Assembly (NCBI RefSeq): GCF_000935025.1
Contig: NZ_CP010836.1
Span: 3,100,001 to 3,164,000 of the forward strand
Length of the DNA: 64,000 nucleotides
DNA from: Sphingomonas hengshuiensis
GTDB taxonomy: Bacteria; Pseudomonadota; Alphaproteobacteria; Sphingomonadales; Sphingomonadaceae
Reading direction: 5' to 3'
Made by a program: the position numbers and the translations under genes. How positions within the stretch are numbered: the stretch's first letter is position 1; each line of letters starts with the position of its first letter. Below are positions 1 through 9,376 of this stretch, in pieces. The notes beneath the pieces are model-generated. The model did not search any database, was not told the DNA's origin, and saw only the letters and a list, made by a program, of their open reading frames with translations.

Positions 1-660
1 CTGATCGACAAGGCGACCAACGCCACCGTCGCCGCCGGGATGCTCAGCTTCGCGCTGCGCCGCGCGCAGAATGTCCATTGGCAGGCGATCGAAATCACCC
101 GCGAGGCGCATGCCGCGCAAAAGGGCCAGCAGCCGCGGCTGCTGTGGTTCACCGGCCTGTCGGGCTCGGGCAAGTCGACCATCGCCAATCTGGTCGAGAA
201 GAAGCTGCACGCGCTGGGCAAGCACAGCTTCCTGCTCGACGGCGACAATGTCCGCCACGGGCTGAACAAGGATTTGGGCTTTACCGATGCCGACCGGGTG
301 GAGAATATCCGCCGCGTCGGCGAAGTCGCCAAGCTGATGACCGATGCCGGGCTGATCGTGCTGACCGCGTTCATCTCGCCGTTCCGCGCCGAGCGCGAAC
401 TGGTGCGATCGATGCTGCCCAAGGGCGAGTTCTTCGAAATCTTCATCGACACGCCGATCGAGGAAGCCGAACGGCGCGACGTAAAGGGGCTCTACAAAAA
501 GGCGCGTGCCGGGCAGATCGCCAATTTCACGGGGATTTCGAGCCCCTATGAAGCGCCCGCGAACCCGGAAATCCGCATCGACACGACCCGCACCACGCCC
601 GAGGCGGCGGCGGAGCGCATCGTCGAGGAGATTATCGGGGTGTGGTCGCCGGTGGTGTAA
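1..660 (+). CDS. cysNC: Bifunctional sulfate adenylyltransferase subunit 1 / adenylylsulfate kinase (CysN-CysC), 3' part
   Basis: The reading frame is open from base 1, so the gene starts left of the window. The first residues ([13 protein letters not shown]) look like the C-terminal end of CysN, and the APS kinase domain follows directly, as in CysN-CysC fusions. The P-loop GLSGSGKST is visible, followed by [12 protein letters not shown] and the [10 protein letters not shown] and GLYKKARAG segments typical of APS kinase. CysN activates sulfate to APS with GTP hydrolysis, and CysC phosphorylates APS to PAPS, in the cytoplasm. Only about the last 220 residues are in view. The next gene is convergent and ends 16 bases away. 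A complete CysN half is assumed, not seen. PAPS could feed the sulfotransferase at 9643-10380, which is an inference from proximity. Confidence 0.93.
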   Translation: MIDKATNATVAAGMLSFALRRAQNVHWQAIEITREAHAAQKGQQPRLLWFTGLSGSGKSTIANLVEKKLHALGKHSFLLDGDNVRHGLNKDLGFTDADRVENIRRVGEVAKLMTDAGLIVLTAFISPFRAERELVRSMLPKGEFFEIFIDTPIEEAERRDVKGLYKKARAGQIANFTGISSPYEAPANPEIRIDTTRTTPEAAAERIVEEIIGVWSPVV

Positions 661-675
661 CGGGGCGGCGCGCCG

Positions 676-1050
676 TCACTTCCGCTTTGGCTTGCCGCGC
701 GCGAAAAAGGCGAGCGCAAGCAGCGTGACCAGCGCAGGCAGCAGAATCGCCAGGGCCTGCCGCAGGAACGCGCTGGGCGGATTGCAGCGGATAGCGCCGA
801 AATACTCTTTGGTTCCAGGGACGGGTTCGACGAGATCCTCAGACGCCCAGCGCATGCACGTCCGCCCTGCGCCCGCTTCATACTGTGCCACCCATTGCCG
901 TGCGCGCGCCTCGGTCGGGAACGTCGGGCCATAGAATTTTACGACATGGTGGTGCCACAGCGGATAGGCATCAATCGCGCCGAACCAAAGCCCGACGAAG
1001 AGCGAGAGCTTGACCTGATGGGCGGTGAACGGAAAGCGCGGGAACGACAT
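676..1050 (-). CDS. Small two-segment membrane protein, unknown function
   Basis: About 124 residues from the ATG at 1050. An upstream in-frame ATG would add 33 residues of unlikely composition and overlap the next gene's 3' end. Two hydrophobic segments are visible: one near the N-terminus (LSLFVGLWFGAIDAYPL) and one at the C-terminus (a Leu/Ala-rich stretch ending FFARGKPKRK), so both ends probably lie in the cytoplasm. The loop between them holds two cysteines (RTCMRW and IRCNPP) that could form a periplasmic disulfide. It follows the transferase at 1103 on the same strand and may be cotranscribed with it. I do not recognise a named family. Confidence 0.6.
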   Translation of the reverse strand: MSFPRFPFTAHQVKLSLFVGLWFGAIDAYPLWHHHVVKFYGPTFPTEARARQWVAQYEAGAGRTCMRWASEDLVEPVPGTKEYFGAIRCNPPSAFLRQALAILLPALVTLLALAFFARGKPKRK

Positions 1051-1102
1051 GCCGCGCGCTATGCCATCGCGCGGCGATTCTGGAAATATGGCGCGTATCG
1101 CA

Positions 1103-1741
1103 TCAGCTGAACAGCTGGAGCAGCCGCGAATCGGTGACACGGCCATCAAAGCCGTGGGTGAGCCTTTCGCGGAACAGCTCGCGGTCCGCAGCCTCCACTG
1201 CCGCCGAATCCTTGTCCCAGTCGACTTCGACGAGCAGCGACAGCGGGTCGAAGCGCAGCTTGCCCTGCTGCATCGCGATCAGCGTCAGCTCGACATCGGC
1301 GAAATGGCGCTTGTACGCGGGGTGGAACAGGTCGCCGTCATAATTGCTGCGCGCCCAATCCATCGTCGCCATGCCGAACGCCGCGAGCGCGCCCGCCCAT
1401 TTGCCGTCGTTGAAGGCGAGCAGGCCGCCATCGCGCGTATGGAGCCCGCGGAGCCCCACCGAAAGCCAGTTGCGGCTGGAGAACACATCCTGCGCGACAT
1501 AGGCGATTTCGGACGCCTGGCTGCGGCGGAAGGCGGTGTTGGCGGCGCGGATGAAGCCGACGCGCTCGCTGTCATGGATGCACAGCAGCTTGCCCGTCGC
1601 CCCGGCGCGGCGCGCAAGCTGCGTGGCCGAGCGGTTGGCCATCTCGCCGTCGATGAAGGGCATCAGGATCAGCGGCTGCCCCGGCACGCCGATATGATCG
1701 GGCAGCGATTCCACCGTGGAGATCTGGATCGACAGCGCCAT
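1103..1741 (-). CDS. GT-A-like glycosyltransferase family protein
   Basis: About 212 residues from the ATG at 1741. A GTG at 1780 adds 13 Arg-rich residues and has a run of six G 12 bases upstream, so the longer start is possible. The order of motifs is that of small GT-A transferases: IHDSERVGFIRAANTAF (nucleotide-sugar region with an asparagine-bearing helix), then AYVAQDVFSSRNWL where the acidic metal-binding motif is expected, then HPAYKRHFADVEL, which resembles the acceptor-side loop of family 2 enzymes. The classical DxD appears as AQD, so activity is not certain. It probably transfers a sugar or is a degenerate relative. It is divergent from the gene at 1879 and sits at the left edge of the glycan region. 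Confidence 0.65.
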   Translation of the reverse strand: MALSIQISTVESLPDHIGVPGQPLILMPFIDGEMANRSATQLARRAGATGKLLCIHDSERVGFIRAANTAFRRSQASEIAYVAQDVFSSRNWLSVGLRGLHTRDGGLLAFNDGKWAGALAAFGMATMDWARSNYDGDLFHPAYKRHFADVELTLIAMQQGKLRFDPLSLLVEVDWDKDSAAVEAADRELFRERLTHGFDGRVTDSRLLQLFS

Positions 1742-1878
1742 GTCAGGCGGCTCGCGCCGGCTGCGCGTTTTCGGTATCACACATTCGGTTGACCCCCCGG
1801 ATCGATGCAGAATTCGCCTTCAGGTGCCCGCGAAAGCCGTGCTAGGTCAATCGGGTTCAACCGGGAAATGTGGAGATC

Positions 1879-2916
1879 ATGACGGAAGAGCCAAAAAACG
1901 ACGCGGCACCGATCGACAATGGCGCCGATTTTTCGGGCATGGTCAATTCGGCGGGCAGTCTGTTCCTGAACGGCTGGGCCGTGACACGCGCGGGCGATCC
2001 GTGCCAGGTCACGGTGTTCGTCGACGGCGTCGAGGCGGCTTCGATGATGAGCACCGAAGAGCGCGCGCATTTGGCCCGCCGCAATGCCTCCAAGGGGCTG
2101 GGCGGGTGGAGCGTGGACCTGCGCAAGCTGCTCAAGCCCGGCCCGAACCGGATCGACGTGCGCCTCCCGAATGGCAAGTCGCTGCGCCGCAGCCCGTTCA
2201 TCCACCACGCGCCGCCCGCGGTCCGACCATTGGCCGCGGGGGAATCGCGGCTGTATCAGGGCCACGCCCAGCTGGTCGGCCAGGACGCTCTCCGGGGGTG
2301 GGTAATGGGCCCCGGGGGCGATACCGCGGTGGTCACGGTCCATGTCAACGGGCGCGAGCCGGTCAGCTTCCTGGCCGACAAGCCCCAAATCGAGACCATC
2401 GACGGCACGCAGCGCACCGTGTTCGGCTGGTCGATCGACCTGACCGACGTGCTGATGCCCGGAATGAACGTGATCGAAGTGCGCGATGCCGAAGGCCGCC
2501 CGCTGGGCGCGAGCCCCTTCCTGCAACGTATTCGGAAACAGCCGGCTGCGGCGGCGCCTGCACCCGCATCTGCGCCTGCGCCCGCCAAGCCCGCGGCGGC
2601 GGCGGCGCCTGCCAAGCCAGCGTCAGCGCCCAGCGCCCCTGTGGCCGCCTCGACGCCCGCGCCGCCCAAGCCTGCCCCGGCACCGCCGGTCGAGCCCGTT
2701 CCGCAACCCGCAAAAATGCCGTCCGCGGCCGACCTCGACGAAATGTCGCTCGACGATATCAGCCTGGCTATGGCGGGGGGCATGATCGCAGTCGAGGCGC
2801 CGGTGGTGCCGCCGGTGACGGTGGTGGCGCAGCCGGTGCCGCGTCCCGCACCGGTCGACCGATTCCGCCATGAGCCCGGTTTCTTCGAGCGTCTATTGCG
2901 CAACCTGAAGCGCTGA
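1879..2916 (+). CDS. Two-repeat beta-sandwich protein with Ala/Pro-rich tail
   Basis: 345 residues. I chose the ATG at 1879 because GGAG lies just upstream; a GTG three codons earlier is possible. Residues about 20-110 and 130-215 are two copies of one module: each starts GW.V....D/G..V.V.V.G, continues through a GW(S/I).DL step, and closes with N.I.VR...G..L..SPF. Similar modules are joined to sphingomonad glycosyltransferases, so a carbohydrate-associated role is plausible. Residues about 220-300 are an Ala/Pro-rich linker. An acidic patch (DLDEMSLDDIS) and a basic, aromatic tail (FFERLLRNLKR) follow. No signal peptide or catalytic motif is visible. The 3' end overlaps the convergent gene at 2893 by 24 bases. 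Confidence 0.7.
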   Translation: MTEEPKNDAAPIDNGADFSGMVNSAGSLFLNGWAVTRAGDPCQVTVFVDGVEAASMMSTEERAHLARRNASKGLGGWSVDLRKLLKPGPNRIDVRLPNGKSLRRSPFIHHAPPAVRPLAAGESRLYQGHAQLVGQDALRGWVMGPGGDTAVVTVHVNGREPVSFLADKPQIETIDGTQRTVFGWSIDLTDVLMPGMNVIEVRDAEGRPLGASPFLQRIRKQPAAAAPAPASAPAPAKPAAAAAPAKPASAPSAPVAASTPAPPKPAPAPPVEPVPQPAKMPSAADLDEMSLDDISLAMAGGMIAVEAPVVPPVTVVAQPVPRPAPVDRFRHEPGFFERLLRNLKR

Positions 2917-4974
2917 TCCGGCGCGGGTGAGCCGGGCGAGCCACGCATCCGGCTCCCCCGCCAGCGCGCGGGCGGTCGCGGCGAGCGTGTGCGCCAGCGC
3001 ATCGCGCCGCCACACCCCCTGCGTCATCGCCAGCGCCGGATCTGCCTCCAGCCGCGCCACGGCGTCCGCGTAGAAATCGGGCCCGGGCTCGGGCGCGTCG
3101 TCGGCGATGTGGACATAGTCGGCATCCGACCGGGCGGCGGCGCGGACCATTGCGAGCGCCGATGCCGGCGACCCGTCGCCGACGCATATCCCATAGCCCG
3201 CCGCAAGCGCGAGCGCAGGCGCGCCGCCGCCCGCGAACCGGATCGTGCGCGCCGGAAGCGATTGGCGAGACAGTGCCAGGGCCGTCGCGCCGCCCGCGCC
3301 CAGCAGGATCGCATCGAGCAAAGGCGCACGCAGCGCATGGCCGGCGATCGCCCGCGCCTCCCCCCATGCACTCGCAAACGGTGCGGCGGCGAGGCGGCGG
3401 AGCGCCGGGCTTCCCGATTCGAGCGCCCGGCGGATCGCGGCGAGCACCGCCGGGCGATCGGTCGCATCGGCGACGGCGCCCAGGCTGGGATCGCCGAGCA
3501 TCCGATCGGCGACCTCGACGCTGTCGGCCATCGCCACCACGGGCGTCCCCACCGCCCAGGCGCCGAGCGCAGCCTCGATCGAATCGCCGCCGAGCAGCAG
3601 CGCGACATCGGCATCGGCGGGTGCGAGCCCGACCGGCACCGACAGGACCAGCCCCTCGCCCGCGGCAAGCCGGACAAGCGCGGTCAGCCAGTCGCGTCCG
3701 CGGTTGCCCGGATCGAGCACCGCGACGCGTATCCCCTCGCCGCTGCCGGCGCGGGTCAGCCGGGTCAGCCAGTCGCCGCGGCGCTGGCGGATATCGGCGA
3801 CCGGACGGGCATCGTCGCCGCCCGCGCGGACGATCGCGTCGAGCCAGTCGCCATCGCCCGCCACCCGCGGCCCGATCGCCCGCGCAGCGCCCGCCTGGGG
3901 CTCCGCGACCGCGCCGAACGCGAGCAACCGCACCTGATCCTCAGCCAGCCCGGCACGAATCAGCGAGCGCGCCAGCCCACGCCGCGGGACGAGGGTGCGC
4001 ACCGCGGACTGCACCGCGCGAAACCGGCGCGCGGCGAGCATCGCCACCAGCGGGAAATCGAGCGCCTCGACCAGATGCGTGACCGCAAGCCCCGCCTCGA
4101 CCAGCGGCACGATCAGCGGCGCCGATGCGGCACCGCAGACGATCGCCGCGCGATACGCGCCCGCTTCGGGAACGCCGTCGAAACGCTCGATCGCGAGCCC
4201 CAGATCGTCCCCGATGGTGCGCGCCAGCCGGGCCGCGCGCGGATCGTCGGGTGCCGCCACCAGCAGCAGCGGCGCCGGTGCCGATCGATAGGGCGGTGCC
4301 AGGGCCGGCGCCGCCGCCGGCAGCACGTCGCGCGCGGCGCGCAGCAGCGTGAAGATCGTCTTGGCGATCTCCGGCGCCGGGCCGCGCCCGCTCCAGTCAT
4401 GAACCAGCCGACGATAGCCATCGATGCGGCCTTCCGCCTTCGGATAATAATCGCGGAGCCATTTCCAGTCGAACCCGGAGATCGGCAAATGCCCGGCCTC
4501 CGCCCCCTCGAGCAGGAAGAAGCGATAGGCATCGTCCCGCGCCGCCGCTTCCGGATGCGCGGCGAGATAGTCGCCATAGTCGAAAAACGGATTGGGATTG
4601 ACCAGCCGCCATTCGGCGCGCGCGCGGGCAAAGGCGGCGAGCGCCGGGACCTTCGCGTCGGGAAGCTGGCGCGTGACATAGGCGATGTCGAACCCCGGCA
4701 CCGGCTGTAACCGGGCGCGGTCGCCCTCCATCAGATAATGCGCCAGCGGCCCCATCGGCATCGCGGCGTCGCCCGGCTGCGCGCGATACCAGGCGGGATC
4801 GAACAGCGGATGCGGCCACAGCCCCGTCGCCTCGCCGCTGCGCAGATAATGGTCGAGCGGTTCCTCGCCCTCCGGCACGCCCGGCTGGCTGCGGTAAAAA
4901 CCCGGGTCGAACACCCCGGAGGCGCGCACGACGCGCCACGCCTGGCGCTGAAGGGGAGTGAGCGGCGGAGTCAT
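2893..4974 (-). CDS. Large glycan-biosynthesis protein with FDxxxY tandem repeats and a degenerate glycosyltransferase-like body
   Basis: 693 residues. The N-terminal 170 residues hold five spaced units around FDPGFYRSQPG, FDPAWYRAQPG, FDIAYVTRQLP, FDYGDYLAAHP and FDWKWLRDYYP, the first ones followed by HYL..G. This repeat type accompanies glycosyltransferases in sphingomonad polysaccharide loci. The rest is Ala/Arg-rich with Rossmann-like alternations (LLLVAAPDD, VAVLDPG, GTPVVAMADSVEVADRML), the last resembling the donor-binding end of a GT4 domain. I see no clear E-x7-E pair, so catalysis is uncertain. It is third in a leftward operon (9376 to 2893), 21 bases after the stop of the preceding gene. 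Confidence 0.7.
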   Translation of the reverse strand: MTPPLTPLQRQAWRVVRASGVFDPGFYRSQPGVPEGEEPLDHYLRSGEATGLWPHPLFDPAWYRAQPGDAAMPMGPLAHYLMEGDRARLQPVPGFDIAYVTRQLPDAKVPALAAFARARAEWRLVNPNPFFDYGDYLAAHPEAAARDDAYRFFLLEGAEAGHLPISGFDWKWLRDYYPKAEGRIDGYRRLVHDWSGRGPAPEIAKTIFTLLRAARDVLPAAAPALAPPYRSAPAPLLLVAAPDDPRAARLARTIGDDLGLAIERFDGVPEAGAYRAAIVCGAASAPLIVPLVEAGLAVTHLVEALDFPLVAMLAARRFRAVQSAVRTLVPRRGLARSLIRAGLAEDQVRLLAFGAVAEPQAGAARAIGPRVAGDGDWLDAIVRAGGDDARPVADIRQRRGDWLTRLTRAGSGEGIRVAVLDPGNRGRDWLTALVRLAAGEGLVLSVPVGLAPADADVALLLGGDSIEAALGAWAVGTPVVAMADSVEVADRMLGDPSLGAVADATDRPAVLAAIRRALESGSPALRRLAAAPFASAWGEARAIAGHALRAPLLDAILLGAGGATALALSRQSLPARTIRFAGGGAPALALAAGYGICVGDGSPASALAMVRAAARSDADYVHIADDAPEPGPDFYADAVARLEADPALAMTQGVWRRDALAHTLAATARALAGEPDAWLARLTRAGSALQVAQ

Positions 4975-4995
4975 CGGGGCACCATCACGCAGCGA

Positions 4996-6462
4996 TCATC
5001 GTTCGGCAATGGCGCGCAGTTGCGCCGCCAGCGTCGGATTGCGACCGCGGGTCCGGGCGTGGGACAGATGGTGCCGCGCCGCGAACACCGGGCTGACCGC
5101 GGGACCGCTGAGCAGCGTCACCCCCAGCGCCAGCGCCTCGACGGCGGTGAGCCCCGCCGCATAGGGCTGGGTATTCACGATCGCGGCGCAGCGGGCGAGT
5201 TCGGCGAGATAGGCGTGGTGGCCGGGGGGCGCCGCCACGCGCTCGACCGCGATGCCATGGCCCGCGAGCAGCGCCGTCACGCGCTCCAGCGTCCGGGCGT
5301 GCAGATAGCGGCGATCGATCAGCGTCACGCGATCGACGCCCTCGGGCCATGCCGCCATCGTCGCCGCAGTGATCTTGGCGGGATTGCCGACCAGCGCGGT
5401 CCCTGCCTTGGGCACGTCGCGCAAGCGGAGCAGCGCGGCGGGCGGGGCGTAATCGCAATAGCCGCCCTCAATCGCGATCAGCGGCTCGGCATAGAGCGGC
5501 TGGAGCTCGGCGGGGGATTGCCAGGCATCGCCGATCCAGCCGTCGAACGCGTCGATCCCGGTCGTCGCCGACTGGCCGCCGACCCATTTGTACATCCGCG
5601 CGGCGGGCTTTGCCGACAGCGCCTTGAGCGCGGCGACATCGGCCCAGCCGCCGAGATCGAACAATATGTCGATGCCCTCCCCCGCGATGCGCTGGGCAAG
5701 CTGGGCGGGTTCGAGATGCGCGACCGGGTGCCAGCCCGCGGCGATCCCCTGGAACGCGGCGGTGCCCTCATCCGCCCTTGTGCTGCGCGCGAAGCAATGG
5801 AGGTCGTGATGCTCGGCCAGCGCGGCAAAGGCGGTGAAGGTCAGATGATGGACCGGCGAATTGGTGAACAGCGGCGAGACCAGCCCGATGCGCCGCCGGC
5901 CCGCGCGCGGCGCGCGTTCGGGCAGGCGTGGCAGGCGGAGATGCGCGCGCGAGAACGCCATGAGGCGCGCGCTGAGCGCGGCGCCGTCGGTATCGAGGTA
6001 CAAAGCCGCCATCAGCGCCGTAAGTTCGGCATCGTCGCCATGATGCGGATCGCCGAGCAGGGGCGCGACCAGATCGCGCGCCGCCTGCGCATCGCCAAAT
6101 GCATTGAGCGCGAGGTTGGCGAGCCCGAGCCGCGCCGGTGCATTGCCCGGCGCGCGGGCGAGCACGGCGTTGAGCGCAGTCTCCGCCGCCACGGGATCGC
6201 CCGCCGCCTGATGAATGCGCGCCAGCAGCGCCTGTGCCTGCCACAGCGCCGGCGACAGCGCCGCCGCAGCCTCCGCCAGCACGCGCGCCGTCGCGGCATC
6301 GCCCTGGGCAAAGGCGATCAGCGCGAGGTTGTGCTTGATCTCCGGCGCTGCGGGGGCGAGCGCCTCGGCCTGACGGAACAGCCGGGTTGCGTCGCTCCAT
6401 TGCGCAGCGTCGCGCGCCGCCTGCGCCTGGCGCAGCAGTGCGTTCAGCCCCGTTTGGTCCAT
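4996..6462 (-). CDS. TPR-containing GT41-type (O-GlcNAc-transferase / SPINDLY-like) glycosyltransferase
   Basis: 488 residues from the ATG at 6462. The frame is open further upstream, but that stretch lies over the coding 3' end of the previous gene, and GCGGA precedes this ATG. Residues 1-130 are helical TPR-like repeats (QAQALLARIHQAAGDPVAAE). From residue about 188 the pattern fits family GT41: RRIGLVSPLFTNSPVHHL, then GIDILFDLGGWAD, a WVGGQSATTGIDAFDGWIGD block, and VEALALGVTLLSGP at the end. GT41 enzymes normally move GlcNAc or a related sugar from UDP onto protein. In this cluster the target could be a protein or a growing glycan. Middle gene of the operon, 13 bases after the previous stop. 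Confidence 0.8.
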   Translation of the reverse strand: MDQTGLNALLRQAQAARDAAQWSDATRLFRQAEALAPAAPEIKHNLALIAFAQGDAATARVLAEAAAALSPALWQAQALLARIHQAAGDPVAAETALNAVLARAPGNAPARLGLANLALNAFGDAQAARDLVAPLLGDPHHGDDAELTALMAALYLDTDGAALSARLMAFSRAHLRLPRLPERAPRAGRRRIGLVSPLFTNSPVHHLTFTAFAALAEHHDLHCFARSTRADEGTAAFQGIAAGWHPVAHLEPAQLAQRIAGEGIDILFDLGGWADVAALKALSAKPAARMYKWVGGQSATTGIDAFDGWIGDAWQSPAELQPLYAEPLIAIEGGYCDYAPPAALLRLRDVPKAGTALVGNPAKITAATMAAWPEGVDRVTLIDRRYLHARTLERVTALLAGHGIAVERVAAPPGHHAYLAELARCAAIVNTQPYAAGLTAVEALALGVTLLSGPAVSPVFAARHHLSHARTRGRNPTLAAQLRAIAER

Positions 6463-6475
6463 GGTCCGCCGCCGC

Positions 6476-9376
6476 TCAGGCGACGCGCTTGACGTCGCGC
6501 ACCGGCACGGCGGGGGCGGCCTCCGGCGGCGGCGCGTCGAACAGGCGCGTCTGCTCGCGCATCGATCGGCGTTGGACCAGCGCGGTCTCGGGCATTTTCC
6601 CCGGGCGCATCGCATAGGGAAGGTCGATCGAGGCGAGGATGTTCGAAAAGGCGCGAAGCGCGTGGCTTTCGGAAAAATTGCGCTCGACGAACGCCACCGA
6701 GCGCTCGGCCATCGCATGCCGCGCCTCGCTCGAATCGAGCAGTTCGCAGACCCGGTCGACCCAGTCCTCGGGCGTCTCGGCCTGGAGCGCGACGCCTTCC
6801 TCCAGCCGCATCCCCTCTGCGGCAATCCCGCTGAGCACGCAGGGGGTGCCGACGCGCAGCGCATCGACGACCTTGCCCTTCATCCCCGCGCCGACGCGCA
6901 AGGGCGCGACCATCAGCGCGCGCGCGGCGAGGAATTCTGCGGCATCCTCGACCCAGCCGGAGACGATCACGCGATCGTCCGTGATCCGCTTCGCCATCGC
7001 GTCGAACCCGCTGCCGGCGATGTGGAAGGTCACGTCGGGGTTGCGATCCCGGATGCCGGGCCAGCATTGGTCGAGGAAGAATTCGACGGCGTCGCGATTG
7101 GGCAGATGGTCGTAGCTGCCGAGGAACGCGATCCCTTCGCGCGGGCGATCCGCGACCGCCACCTCGACCGGCTCGGCGATCCAGGGCAGGATGCGGACGT
7201 TCGAGCGCAGCCCCATATGGCTTTCGATCACCGCGCGCTCGATCTCGCTATAGGTCAGCACGGCGTCGCACTGGCGAAAGATCGTGACTTCGGCGTTGCG
7301 AGTCTTGAGCGCGCGTTCGAATCCCGACGAGGACCCCGCAAGCCGCGCCGAGCGCAGTTCGCGCAGGAAATGGACGTCGGCGCAGTTGAGCACGATCTTC
7401 GCCTTGGGCGCGCGCTGGCGGATGCGCGGGATCAGCCCGGCGGCAGTGCCGAAGCGGTGGATATAGATCAGGTCGAACTCGGCGCCGCGCCGATCGATCA
7501 CATCGCCCAGGCTGGTGAAGAACGGCGCATAGAGATGCTCGCACCCCGCGCGTTCATAGGCATCGGTGTACATGCCGAGATGCGCGCAGTTCGACGGCGC
7601 GATCGTGACCTTATACCCCAAAGCCTGGAGCGTGCGGATTTCCTGGCTGATCGCGAAGCTGCCCGCGTCGCGATCGAAGCGCGGGGACTGATAGTCGAGC
7701 ACCAGCGCGCGGCCGGCGATGCCGCGATCCTTCTCCAGGTCGGGCGTCGTCCCCTCGGCCCCATGCTGGGCGAAGGCGCGGCGCCATTTCTCCTCGAACC
7801 TGGGGCGGTTGATGTCCTGGAACCGCTTCATCCCCGATTTGCGATCGGTGCCCGACGTGCCGCCCTCGTGATGGATCACGGTGGATTTGGGCGCGTAGAG
7901 CGTGCGCAGCCCCTTTGCCCGCACCGCGAACGCGATGTCGGTATCCTCATAATAGCCCGGCGCGAATTCCTCCGCGAACCCGCCCAGTTCCTCCCACACG
8001 CTGCGCGCGACCATTATCGCGGCGCCCGACAGATAATCGGCCTGGCGGGTATAGTTAAAGCGGGGCTCGGCGGGGTTGCCGCCGCGCCCGTAATTCCAGG
8101 GCTGGCCGCTTTCCCACACGATCCCGCCCGCTTCCTGCAACCGCCCGTCGGGATAGATCAGCCGCGCGCCGGTGAGCCCCACGGCGTCGAACGCGTGGAA
8201 CGGGAAGCGCAGTTCCTCGAGCCAGCGGGCAAGCGGTTCGGTGTCGTTGTTGAGGAACACGATATGCGCGCCGGTGGCGACCGCGGCGCCCGCGTTGCAG
8301 GCATGGACGAAGCCGCGCGCCTCCTTGTGCCGGACACGCTTGATCCCCGGGAAGATCGTCTCGGCGTCCAGCGTCGCGTCGCTTGACCCGTCATCGACGA
8401 GGATCAGTTCGAACGGCAGCCCGGCGCAGGTGTAGAGCAGCGCGTTGATGCAGAAATAGGTGAAGTGGAACTTGTCGTGGACCGGCACGACGATCGAGAA
8501 TTGCGGCGCGGCGCAGGGTGGGATCGCGCGCGGTTCGAACCGCGACTGGTGCGGCTGGGGCCCGCGCAGGACATAGCGGTGGCAGGCGCTGACCAGGCCG
8601 ATCAGCCCTGCCCCCTCCGCCCCCAGCGCCGCGAGCCGCTCCAGCGTGATCGTCAGCCCCTGGTAACGCTGTTCGGCAAAGGGGATCAGCCCCGGACGCT
8701 CGACGCGCGTGACATGCGTCTGGAGCGCCGCGCCGGGGGTGAGGATCGCATCGAACAGATGCTCGCCGCGATGCAGCGGCTCGCCCCAATGGCCCTCGCG
8801 CACCTCGACCCAATGGTTCTGTCCGTCGAGAATATCGGGCGGGAGCGAGACGAGGATGCCGCGGTCGCTGTCCTTGAGCGACAGCATAGCGCCGGCATGA
8901 AGGCGACCGTCGATCGTGACATAGACCGCCGCGCTGTCGCCCGGCGCACGGGTGCGCGCGGCGACGATGTGCAGATAGGCGCCGGTGACCGCGACGGTGA
9001 CCCCGGCCAGCGCGGCGGGCGTGGCCGCGTCCAGCTCGGGCAAGGGCGTGACGCCATAGTCCTCGTCGTGGATCGCGAAGGGCGGCGCGAAGAGCTGGCG
9101 TGCCTCGCCGAGCGGGAGCAGGCCATAGCCATGGTCGGGATCGGCGAAGCGGCCCCGCCGGTCGCGCGCGAACAGCGCCAGCACCGATCCGGCGAGGTCG
9201 TCGGGCGCCTTTGCCGGCATCGCGGGCAGCCGGTCCGAATCGATCGGCAGGATCGCTTCGCGCAGCACATGCGCGCCGCCGCTGAAGATATCGGCGTGGA
9301 GCGGTGCGGACTCACCGCGCGGCCAGCGAAGCAATGCCCCGCCGACGCCGAACTCCACAACCTCGAACCGGCTCAT
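6476..9376 (-). CDS. Two-domain glycosyltransferase (GT2 followed by GT4)
   Basis: 966 residues from the ATG at 9376, chosen for the AGGCGGA directly before it; the 70 extra upstream codons look non-coding. The N-terminal 290 residues are a beta-rich region of unknown fold. A GT2 domain follows: FSIVVPVHDK, ELILVDDGSSDATLD, VFLNNDTEP (metal motif NDT) and GGFAEEFAPGYYEDTDI, as in rhamnosyltransferase-type enzymes. Residues about 555-920 form a GT4-type domain with FLGSYDHLPNRDAVEFF, APLRVGAGMKGKVVDAL and an EGM.LEEG segment. The two domains suggest two sequential sugar additions by one protein. First gene of the leftward operon; the next gene starts 13 bases after its stop. Confidence 0.88.
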   Translation of the reverse strand: MSRFEVVEFGVGGALLRWPRGESAPLHADIFSGGAHVLREAILPIDSDRLPAMPAKAPDDLAGSVLALFARDRRGRFADPDHGYGLLPLGEARQLFAPPFAIHDEDYGVTPLPELDAATPAALAGVTVAVTGAYLHIVAARTRAPGDSAAVYVTIDGRLHAGAMLSLKDSDRGILVSLPPDILDGQNHWVEVREGHWGEPLHRGEHLFDAILTPGAALQTHVTRVERPGLIPFAEQRYQGLTITLERLAALGAEGAGLIGLVSACHRYVLRGPQPHQSRFEPRAIPPCAAPQFSIVVPVHDKFHFTYFCINALLYTCAGLPFELILVDDGSSDATLDAETIFPGIKRVRHKEARGFVHACNAGAAVATGAHIVFLNNDTEPLARWLEELRFPFHAFDAVGLTGARLIYPDGRLQEAGGIVWESGQPWNYGRGGNPAEPRFNYTRQADYLSGAAIMVARSVWEELGGFAEEFAPGYYEDTDIAFAVRAKGLRTLYAPKSTVIHHEGGTSGTDRKSGMKRFQDINRPRFEEKWRRAFAQHGAEGTTPDLEKDRGIAGRALVLDYQSPRFDRDAGSFAISQEIRTLQALGYKVTIAPSNCAHLGMYTDAYERAGCEHLYAPFFTSLGDVIDRRGAEFDLIYIHRFGTAAGLIPRIRQRAPKAKIVLNCADVHFLRELRSARLAGSSSGFERALKTRNAEVTIFRQCDAVLTYSEIERAVIESHMGLRSNVRILPWIAEPVEVAVADRPREGIAFLGSYDHLPNRDAVEFFLDQCWPGIRDRNPDVTFHIAGSGFDAMAKRITDDRVIVSGWVEDAAEFLAARALMVAPLRVGAGMKGKVVDALRVGTPCVLSGIAAEGMRLEEGVALQAETPEDWVDRVCELLDSSEARHAMAERSVAFVERNFSESHALRAFSNILASIDLPYAMRPGKMPETALVQRRSMREQTRLFDAPPPEAAPAVPVRDVKRVA

